Below are positions 1 through 9,043 of a DNA stretch of 64,000 nt, piece by piece; the stretch's first letter is position 1, and each line of letters starts with the position of its first letter. The DNA lies in NCBI GenBank assembly GCA_030737835.1, contig CM060847.1, forward strand, positions 23,236,876 to 23,300,875, written 5' to 3'. The notes under the pieces were generated by a model. That model made no database searches. It saw only the letters and a list, made by a program, of their open reading frames with translations, and was not told where the DNA came from. The translations under genes and the position numbers were made by a program. The stretch comes from Acorus gramineus (Eukaryota > Streptophyta > Magnoliopsida > Acorales > Acoraceae).

Positions 1-154
1 GTTACAGATTCAGTCTTTTAGCTTCCGCTATTTGTGTATATATCATGTCAGCCCCTTTGTTGTCTGTGTTGAAATTGTTGATGTTGTTTAGGGTATATTA
101 TTGACCTCTTGTTTAGACTGCTGATATCATATATACACTTGCCGCGTCCCGGGG

Positions 155-1357
155 ATGGCCGCCCTGGTGAGGGCATTAGCTGAGCAGGCTAGAGAGATTC
201 AGGAGCTGAGAGCGGCCCGTGATGCAGTTCCACAGGCCCCCTTTGTGACAGATCCACATGTGGTACCCGATGTACCTCCTGCTCCCGTGGCGATTCCAGC
301 GGTGAGAGTTCAGGATCCTTTGGTGAGGGAGGTGGAGCTAGAGGCTGCAGCGCAAGTGCACTAGAGCGGCCTCACTGCCTTCTTGAAGCTCCACCCTCCC
401 GAGTTCCACAGACAGACGTCGGATCCCCTTGCCCCTGAGAGATGGTTGATATAGGTGGACACGATCTTCTCGACTATGCATTGCACCGATCGCCAGCGAG
501 TCTCCCTGGCCACCTTTATGCTGAAGGGTAGCGCCGCCGACTGGTGGGCTACTAGATCGGTGGACATCCCTGAGGGAGTGGAGCAGCTTCTATGGGCGGG
601 GTTCCGGAGGTATTTCCTGGAGGAGTACTTCCCGTTTTCGACGCGCCAGATCGTGATGCGGGAGTTTGAGCAGCTGACGCAGGGCTCCATGTCAGTCGCG
701 GACTACTCGACGCGCTTCACGAGGCTTTCCAGATTCGCCCCAGCCTTGGTGATGGATGAGGAGACGAGGTGCCGTCGATTCGAGATGGGTCTCATCAGCA
801 CCATTCGGGTGCATGTCACCTCCCAGGCTTTCACGAGGTACTCGGACTTGGTGTCTCGGGCGAAGACAGTCGAGCGAGACCTCGGGATCCTCGTGAGGGT
901 TCCAACCCCTTCGGTAGAGCAGAGACCTCCCAGGAGCCCGGACCAGGGACAGCGCAAGAAGAAGCGGCCCTGCTTTGATCAGCCAGCGGCTGCCGCAATT
1001 CCAGCCGATATGGTGCCAGTGTGGGATCCGGTACCCATTGCGGCAGTGCCAATCCAGGCCTGGCGGCCGGAGACGCGACGCTGTTTCCATTGTCTGCGCG
1101 TCAGGCATATTTCATATGATTGCCCAGATGCTGGCTGACTCCACGTGCTGCCTCCGCAGCAGTAGCCGTACCAGCAGCAGCAGCCTCAGCGTCAGCAGCA
1201 GCAGCAGCCACAGGGTGGCCGAGTTGACCAGTGGAGGCAGCCAGTGCAGCCTGCGAGGCGTGCCCCTGCTCCTCAGCCGCAGTTCGTCCAGGGTAGAGTT
1301 GCAACACTTTCGGCCGAGGAGGCGCAGGGTTCGGGTATCATGGTCAAAGGTATTGTT
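155..1357 (+). pseudogene. gag region of E1 (fossil)
   Basis: The translation shows the retrotransposon gag domain (segments such as LKGSAADWWATRSVDIPEG and LTQGSMSVADYSTRFTRLSR). It is followed by a CCHC zinc-knuckle-like stretch (CFHCLRVRHISYDC) and a short basic, Pro/Gln-rich tail that leads into the start of a protease region. The same segments occur in E3, E4 and E5. This is a broken copy, not a host gene. Confidence 0.85.
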
Positions 1358-1742
1358 TTGTTTTCCCAGCTCCTTATATATATGTGTGTGTTGGTTTCTG
1401 TTATGCATGTGTGTGATATCTCGATGAGCGGGTATCGAGAGTGGTTGTTCGAGTTGAGGAGGCTGGGTTGTAGCTCTCTTGGCAGAGGGTTCCCATCCGT
1501 AGGTACCACCGATGCAGTCGAATGGGTACTGATCGTGGGAGTATGCCAGGTAGAGGCTGCCCGGAAGAGGGTTAACGAATGATGTCGCGAGCGTGGAATC
1601 GTTCTCCCCTTCGTTGGATCCGTGTAGTACAGCCTCGACGTTAAACAGGCTCCCGGTCAGAGGACCAGGTAAGCTACGGAGTGGGGAGAGGCTACCGGTG
1701 GATCAGGGGTGTAGAACAGTCTAAGTCTCTCCCAAAGACCCA

Positions 1743-1747
1743 AAATG
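1743..1747. repeat. Left target-site duplication (AAATG) of solo LTR E2
   Basis: AAATG directly precedes the TGTCACGCC end of E2 and is repeated right after its other end at 4801-4805. Closing the gap restores a continuous stretch (CCCAAAATGTCTCC) that matches the unoccupied sequence in E4 near 50030-50045. Confidence 0.9.
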
Positions 1748-2261
1748 TGTCACGCCCCAGGGCGGCCGTCCCCGGGACGCGGCAAGTGTATACATGATAT
1801 CAGCGGTCTATACAGGAGATCAATAAAATACTCTAAACAACAACTAAAATGACAACACAGACAAAAGCAAGGCTGACATGATATATACACAGATAGCGGA
1901 AGCTAAAAGAATGAGTCTGTAATCCAAAAACATACTACAGACTCGATACATAATCAACTGTCCTGTGAGAGCCAATATACACACAAACATCCAAATACAA
2001 TCCAAACTGGTGCCCAAGCACGGAAATATATACATACAATCAAAAGGATGCTGATGGCCTCTAAAACTCGTGGGACGTGGCGCTACTCCGCTACTGGTGC
2101 AGTCGCTCGGGGAGCTCCTCCTTGAAGTCCGCCTCAGTAATCACTAGAGAAAATAATTATGCGAGGGGTGAGCCACACGCTCAGTGAATAGCACAACCCA
2201 TGCATCACAGTTCATATTAACCACAATTAATCAGTAAAAGCCTCAAAGTGGCATGAACAAC

Positions 2262-2470
2262 ACAAATCCAGTGGGTCGCTACATCGCCGAACCACCACAC
2301 CCTCACCCTCACCCCTCAATAGGTGACATAGGATGTTGGGACTTAATAGGCTGATAATCATCCTTACACAAATCCAGTGGGTCACCACATCGCCGACCCA
2401 CCACACCCTCACCCTCACCCCTCAATAGGTGACATAGGATATTGGGACTGACTAGGCTGTTGGTCACCCT
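2262..2470 (-). repeat. GGTGAG-rich minisatellite inside the E2 LTR
   Basis: About two copies of a ~100-bp module. Each has a CCCTCACCCTCACCC tract followed by a 'tcaataggtgacataggat(g/a)ttgggact' block (read in two halves). The same module is present in variable number in every other full-length gypsy LTR of the window. Confidence 0.8.
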
Positions 2471-3230
2471 TGGTCCACCGATAGTCTCTCCCCACTCCGT
2501 AGGCCGCTTGGCCACTCCCACATTCAGCACAGTCATTCCCAAATCAGGAGGTGCCTACTGATGGGAGCCCTCCACGGGACAGCCTTTCTAACGCCGGGGC
2601 AGTCTCTACACGGATCCAACGAAGGGAACAGAACAGCCTATCCATACGCATATGATCCACTCGGATCCGCCGACAACACATCTCAACAACTCTAATGTCT
2701 TGAATTCTTCAGAATTTCTCCAGGGCGCATAACCAAGATGCGGGGAATACATAAGATAATAATGAGGAAAAGAAACCTTGGGAGGGCAACCTGAGGTCCC
2801 GATATAGGACATCCCGACAACCCAACAAGGAACACGGAATACCCTGGCCCGGGTCTCAATGTTGACCTCGCAAGGCCCCCTTAATATTCCCCAAGGCATG
2901 CTAAAAATATCATAAGTCTGCATTTAATTTAATAAATCAAACTAATAGGACACATGCATAGGTCGAGGCTTTCCTAGCATGATAACAAGGTGACAGGATG
3001 CACGGCTCTTACACATATCCTAAGGGTGCAAGTCCCTAACATACAAGTCTAGGGTGGCATGCATTCTACACACTAATCATGCTTGCACAAATTACATATT
3101 AATCAGTTAATATTAACTATGGTGCCCCAGGGGAGGACGGTATACGCCCAAGTGCATATAGCGCCTCCCAACTGGGTTGGGTTGTCCCACTCACCAATAA
3201 CCGGGTCGTCGCGCGACCGTCCGTCAAGAT

Positions 3231-4037
3231 CTGCAAGACAGGGTAATCAACTTGGTGAGTAAAATACACAAATACACAAAAATACACAAAAATACACTAA
3301 AAATACCCAACACTCGGACAAGCGTACATAAGGCCTGTACGCACGCGAGTCCGAGCACCCGACTCACTCCCGAACCCCCGGCAACCATCCGCACGGCCAC
3401 CCGCCCCCGGATGCACCGCCGCGCCCCAGCCTGCGCGCCCAGGCGCACTGCCGAGCCCCTGCCCGCACGCCAGGACACGTCACTGATCCCCCCGGGTGCA
3501 CCGCGCTCCCACTGCGCCCCAGCGCAGCCACCCGCGCGCACACCGCACGCCCTGCGCCCAGCGCCTCGCCCCGCGCGCACCCCGCGCGCACCACCGCTAG
3601 CCTAATCGCGCCATCGCCTCACCGCGCGCGCACAGCACGCCTGCACCTCTGCGTAGCGCTCCGCGCGCACGCCCCCGCACGGCGCCCTACGCGGTCCCCT
3701 GCGCACGCCCGCACTGGGCCTCTGCACAGCGCATCGCGCGCACGCCCGCGCACGGCGCCTAGCGCGCAGCACCCGCACGCTCCTGCTCCACCCGAGCGCA
3801 CGCCCGCGCGCACCCGCGCATGCCCTGCCAGCTGCTCTGCCTACCCTGCTCGCCAGCCTGCCTGCCTGCGCTGCCTGTGCTGACTGCCTACCCGAGGCAA
3901 CCTGCCATCTTGCCCGAGCCACCCTACCACTCCTCACCGGCCACCAATGGCCACCAACCACCACCAACAGCCACCCATACTCAAAACCACCCTCCTAACA
4001 TGCATCTAAGCAAGAAAAGGAAGGAAAGAAGGCTTAC
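3231..4037 (-). other. Intron-like GC-rich segment in the E2 LTR leader
   Basis: On the minus strand a donor-like GG|GTAAGCC (right edge) and an acceptor-like CTGTCTTGCAG (left edge) enclose a very GC- and CpG-rich low-complexity core (about 3385-3830). The same two edges frame the matching segment in both LTRs of E3 and in the 5' LTR of E4. Long open frames here reflect base composition and I do not call them genes. Confidence 0.5.
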
Positions 4038-4800
4038 CCTAGGAGAGGAAAGGAAGGGAAGGGGACCGGGAGCTCTTCGCGCACCGAAACACCTCCCCGA
4101 AGACCTCCACCACCAAGATCTCTACCTAGCCCAAGGGGGGCTGAAATCAGAGAAGAAAAGAGGGGGTTAGTGGGGGTCAAACACGTGGGAACTCGAATCC
4201 GAGACCACCGGTAGATAGATCGGGACAAGATCTAACCTTTCTCTTCTTTGGGTTTTGAGATCCAAGCCCTCTAGCTAGGTCAAAACCAAGAAAAAGAGAG
4301 AGGGGGAGAGAGAAAATCCATTGGAGAAGAAGATGAATAGTGGGGGAGATATTTTAGATTCCACTTATATATAATCCCCACACTTAGATTAGGGTTAACT
4401 AGGTTTAATTAGGGTTAAGAGAGGATTAGAGAAGCTTTAAGTGAGCTTTGACTTGGGTCAACCCAACCACACAAAAAAACAAAAGGGGTTGACCAAGTCA
4501 TGGGCCCACTTTGACCGAGTCAACTCTCCCAATGACTTCTCGCTCGGTCAAAACAAGGATACGCCCTGAAACTGTGAAATTCTGGAACGTTCCCGGAATT
4601 CGATGAAATTTTTGTGAGTGGCTTAGAATGGCATCGAGACACATAATATGCAGTTAGATTTTCAATCGGAGTCCTCAAACACAGGATGATAGCTAACAGT
4701 CCAAAATTTTAGCGGTTCCGATCGAAAAACGAAAAAAACTCAAAAATTGCCAGAATGCTCCAATGGTTACCAGAAGGCAAAAAGTGACACATATATAACA

Positions 4801-4805
4801 AAATG
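4801..4805. repeat. Right target-site duplication (AAATG) of solo LTR E2
   Basis: This is the second copy of AAATG, directly after the TATAACA end of the LTR. It pairs with 1743-1747. Confidence 0.9.
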
Positions 4806-5798
4806 TCTCCTTTCGGGCGTGAGGGTGTGGATGAGGCGGAGACGCGTCGCCTCGTGACCCAGTGATCCTTGGGTTTCCAGTAGAATTAGTGGTGTTCTTT
4901 AAGGGTGATGTCTTCTTCTAGTGTTCCTTATGGATTAAGGGGCTTTGGGAGGACAGCGTTGAGACCCGGGCTAGGGTACTCCGTGTTCCTTGTTTGGTTG
5001 TCGGGATATCCTATATCGGGACCTCATGGTGCCCTCCCAAGGTTTCTTTTCCCAGTCAAGGAATGCCTTCGAAGCATCAAGCCGATGGTGGATCAAGTGC
5101 GAGTTTTGGTTGGAGCGTATGGTTTTCTGGGCCATGTGATTTCCGGCGAGGGCATATCTGTGGACCCGGTCAAGACGCTCGCCGTGTCAAAATTGGCGTC
5201 GACCGTCGAACCCCATTGAGTTTTGGAGCTTCCTGGGCTTGGCGGGTCATTGCAGGAGGTTTGTCGAGGGTTTCTCGAAGATAGCTGTACCTCCTAACCG
5301 CCTCGCTTGTTTATTTATTTGTGGTTAATATAAATTGTGATGCATGGGTTGTGCTATTCACTGAGCGTGTGGCTCACCCCTCGCATAATTTTTCTCTAGT
5401 GTTATCTGAGTCGGAGCAGGAGGAGGAGCTCCCCGAGGGACCTCAGCAGTAGCGGTGTAGCGCCACATTTCCGCGAGTGTTAGAGGCCATCAGCATCCCT
5501 TTTTTATTTGTATGTATTATATTCTGTGGTTGGGCACACGTTTGTATTATATTTGGATGTCGTTGTCTATATTGGCTCTCATTGGACAGTTGATTATGTA
5601 TCGAGTCTGTAATGTGTTTTTGATTTACAGATTCACTCTTTTAGCTTCTGCTATTTGTGTATATATCATGTCAGCCCCTTTGTTGTCTGTGTTGAAATTG
5701 TTGATGTTGTTTAGGGTATATTATTGACCTTCTGTTTAGACTGCTGATATCATATATACACTTGCCCCGTCCAGGGACGGCCGCCCTGGGGCGTGACA
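4801..5798 (+). mobile_element. E1, right part: spacer, pol remnant and 3' LTR piece
   Basis: This continues E1 after the solo LTR. Positions 4810-5060 match the LTR-derived spacer of E4. Around 5090-5310 an RT/RNase H connection remnant is recognisable ([20 protein letters not shown]). From about 5320 the sequence is the U5 end of an LTR, finishing GGGGCGTGACA at 5798, where tRNA-array sequence starts directly. Broken fossil. Confidence 0.85.
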
Positions 5799-6042
5799 CA
5801 AAAGACACCCAATTTTTTTCCCCCTTAATCTTGACCTCCGTCCGACTCTACTTAGTGCCAACAATCCTCTTTGCGCTTCATCAGGCTCCATCTATAACAC
5901 ACCGGTGAGACCATGGGGAGAGGAGGAAGGGCCCCCTCTCAAGCGTACTATTTGCAGTGGCACCGAAACGCCGTCGGGGAGCCTGTCAAAACTTTTTAGA
6001 GAGCCCACACGAAAAAGAAATGTGAGAAACATAAAAGTAAGA

Positions 6043-6066
6043 CGCTAGAAGGAGGGCTTGAACCTC

Positions 6067-6099
<33 letters not shown>

Positions 6100-6116
6100 A
6101 ACTGAGCTATTCCAGC
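6043..6116 (-). tRNA. tRNA-Asn(GTT): tRNA-Asn (anticodon GTT), unit U0
   Basis: Cytosolic tRNA-Asn decoding AAC/AAU. The minus strand folds into a full 74-nt cloverleaf. The acceptor is GCTGGAA/TTCTAGC with discriminator G. The D-arm is GCTC...GAGC. The anticodon stem TGTGG/CCACA encloses loop CTGTTAA with GTT at 34-36. The T-arm GGAGG/CCTCC has loop TTCAAGC. A and B boxes are intact and there is no CCA in the DNA, as expected for a nuclear gene. A TATAAAAAAG motif lies just upstream and a CTTTT pol III terminator about 7 nt downstream. The plastid tRNA-Asn has a different acceptor and body, so this is not a plastid insert. Confidence 0.97.
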
Positions 6117-6184
6117 TTTTTCTTTTTTATAGTCGTAGAGACATTGCTAAAACATACAATGAACAATAAACATACAATCCAAAA

Positions 6185-6258
6185 CGCTGTTGCCAGGGAT
6201 CCAACCCGGGTCACCCGCAAGACAGGCGACAATACTCACCACACAATACTACAACAAC
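6185..6258 (-). pseudogene. Decayed tRNA-Asp copy (psi-Asp), unit U0
   Basis: It aligns along its whole length with tRNA-Asp and keeps GTC. The D-loop carries 2 extra nt, the anticodon stem has mismatches (GTCGC against GCGGG), and the T-loop reads TTGGATC instead of TTCGATC, which destroys the B box. The T-run that follows intact tRNA-Asp is also gone. Equivalent copies start 142 nt right of the left edge of tRNA-Asn in each unit (143 in U14). Confidence 0.9.
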
Positions 6259-6276
6259 TCCCTATAAAATGGACAA

Positions 6277-6354
6277 TGCTAGAAGTAGGGCTTGAATCTC
6301 CGGCCTTGTGGTTAATTAACATCCACACGCTCTAAACAACTAAGCTATTCCAGC
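6277..6354 (-). pseudogene. Decayed tRNA-Asn copy 2 (psi-Asn2), full length only here
   Basis: It aligns end to end with tRNA-Asn (GGCTGGAATAGCT... to ...CTTCTAGC). A TTAA duplication in the anticodon loop (GTTAATTAACC) makes it 78 nt, and there are substitutions in the D-arm and T-arm. Every other unit keeps only the 5' ~50 nt because of a shared deletion between short GC repeats. It sits 18 bp upstream of psi-Asp, mirroring the Asn-Asp spacing of the neighbouring pair. Confidence 0.88.
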
Positions 6355-6427
6355 CTTTTTTTTTATTATAGCCGTGGAGACTTTACTAATACATACAATG
6401 AACAATAAAAATAAATATAATAAAAAA

Positions 6428-6499
6428 CGCCGTTGCCGGGGATCGAACCCGGGTCACCCGCGTGACAGGCGGGAATACTCACCACTATACTACAACGAC
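6428..6499 (-). tRNA. tRNA-Asp(GTC): tRNA-Asp (anticodon GTC), unit U0
   Basis: Cytosolic tRNA-Asp decoding GAC/GAU. It is a 72-nt cloverleaf on the minus strand. The acceptor is GTCGTTG/CAACGGC with discriminator G. The D-arm is GTAT/GTAT with loop AGTGGTGA. The anticodon stem CCCGC/GCGGG has loop CTGTCAC, with GTC at 34-36 and C at 38. The T-arm CCGGG/CCCGG has loop TTCGATC. The A box (TAGTATAGTGG) and B box (GGTTCGATCC) are intact, and a T6 terminator follows the 3' end directly. The remains of psi-Asn3 lie 16 bp upstream. Confidence 0.97.
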
Positions 6500-6515
6500 T
6501 CTACAAATTGGACAA

Positions 6516-6589
6516 CGCTAAACGTAGGATTTGGACCTGTGACCCCGTGTTTAACAGCTACACGCTTCAACAATTGATTGATCAATAAC
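6516..6589 (-). pseudogene. Decayed tRNA-Asn copy 3 (psi-Asn3), unit U0
   Basis: The 3' two thirds still align with tRNA-Asn (AGCGTGTAGCTGTTAAACAC, then GTCC..ATCCTACGTTTAGCG). The 5' acceptor and D-arm are nearly unrecognisable, and the T-loop reads TCCAAAT. It is the most diverged tRNA copy in the unit. In other units it lies 17-90 nt right of the tRNA-Asp right edge. Confidence 0.75.
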
Positions 6590-6984
6590 CCATTTTTAAA
6601 ATTTTTGTGAAACATCTTCATCCAACATCTAATCTTAATCCAAAGCTAATAACAAATCTAAACGACCTTAAAAATCTCTATATCTCAAAGTTCAGTCCGA
6701 AGTAAAATTTTAAATTTAATTTAAGTGTACATTTTTATTTTTGAAAAACAATTGAAGAATACATGTTGAAATCTGAAACAATGTTTTTCTCTATAGATTA
6801 AACACTAATGACTATTCCGATATAACTTCCATGTATGGATGTACCAATAGAGTAAAAATGATATAAAATTCTTTATTCTGCTTCCACTAGGTAGATTGAA
6901 AAACAATAAGTATAGTTTCGTCTTTTAGTTGCTTTAGAAGATTAAACTGAAAATGGCAGATAGAAATGGATAGTAAAAACTTTA

Positions 6985-7438
6985 TGTTTGACACCATCAT
7001 CCTTACTATGCCGTGAGCTTACCAATCTAGCAAATCCCAAGTCTTTTGCTCCATCTCTTCTGGCTTCTCTTTCAGCAATAATAGATAGAGATCTCTCTGG
7101 TACAAATGATCATCTATATGCCTCTTCCTGTAACCAAAGTTTGTGCCACCAAACCTTTCGATTTTGAATAATTACTTCTCTGACTCCATTGCTCCAACTC
7201 GAATGGACCCCTCCGATGCCTTAGATATTCTGATCACAGGAAAAGACACCTATGTGCGCTAGACCTTTAGATCATGAGAATTGACATCTCTTGTACCCTA
7301 GATCTTCTGATCTAGCGGATGGACACCTGCTGGGTCCTAGATCTTCAGATCTTGCGTGTAGGCACCTCCTGCGCCCTATATTAGCAAGTGCAATGCTTTG
7401 ATAGCCGTTGTTATGAATGTTGGATCTTGGGAGGCGAT
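6985..7438 (-). mobile_element. Ty1/copia 5' fragment of U0 (gag piece, leader repeats, PBS, LTR end)
   Basis: Read on the minus strand: LTR end (7409-7438, continuing at 17116-17400 across E3), initiator-Met-like primer-binding site (GGCTATCAGAGC, about 7395-7406), a leader of ~38-bp repeats containing AGATCTAGG (about 7210-7375), then gag-like sequence (LDGTNFGYKK.., KPEEMEQKTWDLLDWKA) typical of plant copia gag starts. Broken fossil shared by all units. Confidence 0.8.
7434..7438. repeat. Left target-site duplication (GCGAT) of E3
   Basis: GCGAT directly precedes the TGTCACGCC end of E3 and recurs at 17116-17120, where array sequence resumes. In undisturbed units the site reads GGATGCGATGGATC. 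Confidence 0.85.
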
Positions 7439-7984
7439 TGTCACGCCCCGGGCGTCCCCGGTACGCGGCAAGTGTATATATAATATCAGAATCTACACAG
7501 GAGGTCAATAATATATCATACACAAGCAACCAGAATGACACACAGACAACAAAAGCAGGGCTGACATGATATATACACCAAATGCGGAAGCTAAAGACTG
7601 AATCTGTAATCAAAACACACTACAGACTCCATACATAATCTCAAGTCCTGTGAGAGCCAATATACATACCAAGACATCCAAATACAACACAAACGCGTGC
7701 TCAAGCACGGAAAATAATACATACAGGCACAAGGGATGCTGATAGCCTCTGATACTCGCGGGACGTGGCGCTACTCCGCTACTGATGAAGTCCCTCGGGG
7801 AGCTCCTCCTCCAGATCCGACTCAGATGACACTGTAGAAAAAAAATTATGCGAGGGGTGAGCCACACGCTCAGTGAACGGCACAACCCATGCATCACAGA
7901 CAATATTGACCACAACCAGATAATCCTTAACATCCACAACCACATTACCATAGCCACAAATAACAACAATTCCTCAAACTAGTG

Positions 7985-8240
7985 GGTCGCTACCGCCAAC
8001 CCACTACACCCTCACCCTCACCCTCACCCTCAATGGGTGACCAAGGATATTGGGACTTACTGCACGAACCAGCGGGTTGCTTCCGCCAACCCACTACACC
8101 CTCACCCTCACCCCTCAACAGGAGTGACATAGGATATTGGGACTGACAATCATCCATAGACAAATCCAGCGGGTCGCTCATCGCCAACCCACTACACCCT
8201 CACCCTCACCCTTCAATGGGTGACATAGGCTCTTGGGACT
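7985..8240 (-). repeat. GGTGAG-rich minisatellite, E3 3' LTR
   Basis: Three modules of about 70-100 bp, each with CCCTCACCCTCACCC then a 'gggtgac...ggatattgggact' block. Copy number and spacing differ from the 5' LTR of the same element (about 14255-14490), so the tract changes length readily. Confidence 0.8.
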
Positions 8241-9043
8241 GACTAGGCTGTTGGTCACCCTTGGTCCACCGATAGTCTCTCCCCACTCCGTAGGTCGTTT
8301 GGCCACTCCCACGTTCAGCACAGTCCTTCTACCAATCAGGAGGCGCCTACTACTGGGAGCCCCTGCACGGGACGACATTTTCAACGCCGGGGTAGTCTCT
8401 AAAGGATCCAACGAAGGGAACAGAACAGCCTATCCATCGCATATGATCCACTCGGATCCGCAGACAACACATCCTAACAACTCTAATGTCCTGAATTCCT
8501 CAGAACTCCACCAGGGCGCATAACTACGATGCGGGGAACATGCATAAGGTTATAACAAGGGTGGAATATCATTGGGGGAAAGAAACTCGGGAGGGCAGCG
8601 TGAGTTCCCGTTATAGGACACCCCGACAACCAAACAAGGAACACGGTGTACCCTAACCCGAGTCTCACCGCTGTCCTCGCAAGGCCCCTCCCCTATAATA
8701 TTCACTATAACATGCAATTTAACAAATACTAGCATTTAATTTAATAAATAAACTAGTAGGGCACATTCATCGGTCGGGCTTCCTAACATGGAAACAGGGG
8801 ACATGGTGCATGGCTCATACACATATCCTAAGGGTGCAAGTCCCTAACATGCAGAGTCTAGGGTAACATGCATTCTACATTTAAATCATACAAACATGGA
8901 TTACATATTACTGCTGGTTAATATACATCCATGGTGCCCCAGGAGAGGTCGGTATACGCCAAAAATGCGTATAACGCCTCTCTACTGGGTTGGATTGTCG
9001 CACTCACCGAAATCCGGGTCGTCGCGCGACCGTCCGTCTAGAT

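Larger units (their letters stand above)
1..1747 (+). mobile_element. E1, left part: old non-autonomous Ty3/gypsy (Tekay/Del-like) element
   Basis: The window opens inside the U5 end of an LTR (about 1-165). Gag-derived sequence follows (about 155-1357), then a non-coding spacer (about 1358-1747) that matches the spacer of E4 near 49650-50040. The element continues at 4801-5798 after the inserted solo LTR E2. Its reduced internal architecture is shared with E3 and E4, which marks a non-autonomous family. The copy is a broken fossil with several interruptions, and its left end lies outside the window. It looks older than E3 because gag is more decayed. Confidence 0.85.
1748..4800 (-). mobile_element. 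E2: solo LTR (3053 bp), Ty3/gypsy, inserted in E1
   Basis: On the minus strand the LTR begins TGTTATATATGTGTCAC (right end) and finishes GGGGCGTGACA (left end), so it has TG...CA termini. A 5-bp AAATG duplication flanks it. No internal gag or pol lies between the duplications, so this is a solo LTR, which typically arises by recombination between the two LTRs of one element. It shares U3, R and U5 layout with the LTRs of E3. Inside are a GGTGAG-rich minisatellite (about 2262-2470) and a GC-rich intron-like segment (3231-4037). Confidence 0.92.
5799..7438 (-). repeat. U0: left-most (partial) unit of the Asn/Asp tRNA array
   Basis: U0 lies between E1 and E3 and enters the unit about 219 bp past the reference point used here (GCGATGGATCAAG). 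It has intact tRNA-Asn (6043-6116) and tRNA-Asp (6428-6499), and decayed copies at 6185-6258, 6277-6354 and 6516-6589. Its middle decayed Asn copy is still full length, while every other unit lacks the same ~25 bp, so U0 keeps an ancestral arrangement. The copia gag/leader piece runs from about 6985 to 7408, and its LTR starts at 7409 and is cut at 7438 by E3. Confidence 0.93.

Noticed and set aside
5920-6040. Conserved ~180-bp flank between copia LTR and tRNA-Asn (ACCATGGGGAGAGGAGGAAGG...) considered as a gene start
   Set aside because: Open frames are short (84-124 codons), match no family I recognise, and are conserved only because the unit is repeated. A weak hairpin around the GGGCCCCCTCTC stretch is not distinctive.
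6072-6335. Small recurrent plus-strand open frames in each unit, starting near tRNA-Asn
   Set aside because: They run antisense through tRNA-Asn and psi-Asp. Their conservation follows from the tRNA genes and the tandem repeat, not from protein coding.
6277-6354. TTAA insertion at the usual tRNA intron position in psi-Asn2 as a tiny intron
   Set aside because: Four nt is far below known tRNA intron sizes, it is a perfect duplication of neighbouring TTAA, and the rest of the copy is decayed. Plant introns are known for tRNA-Tyr and elongator tRNA-Met, not Asn.
6043-6499. Possible plastid or mitochondrial origin of the tRNA genes
   Set aside because: Acceptor stems and bodies match nuclear plant tRNA-Asn/tRNA-Asp. 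Organelle tRNA-Asn(GUU) has a different sequence, and no other organelle DNA is nearby.
6374-6577. Recurrent 67-codon plus-strand frame with a basic KKRRCRGSNPGHPRDRR stretch
   Set aside because: It is the antisense translation of tRNA-Asp. The basic motif is simply the complement of the T-arm and anticodon arm.
6590-6980. AT-rich spacer of the unit examined for a box C/D snoRNA or other small RNA gene
   Set aside because: There are isolated CTGA-like and ATGA-like words but no properly spaced box pair with terminal stem, and no other recognisable RNA motif.
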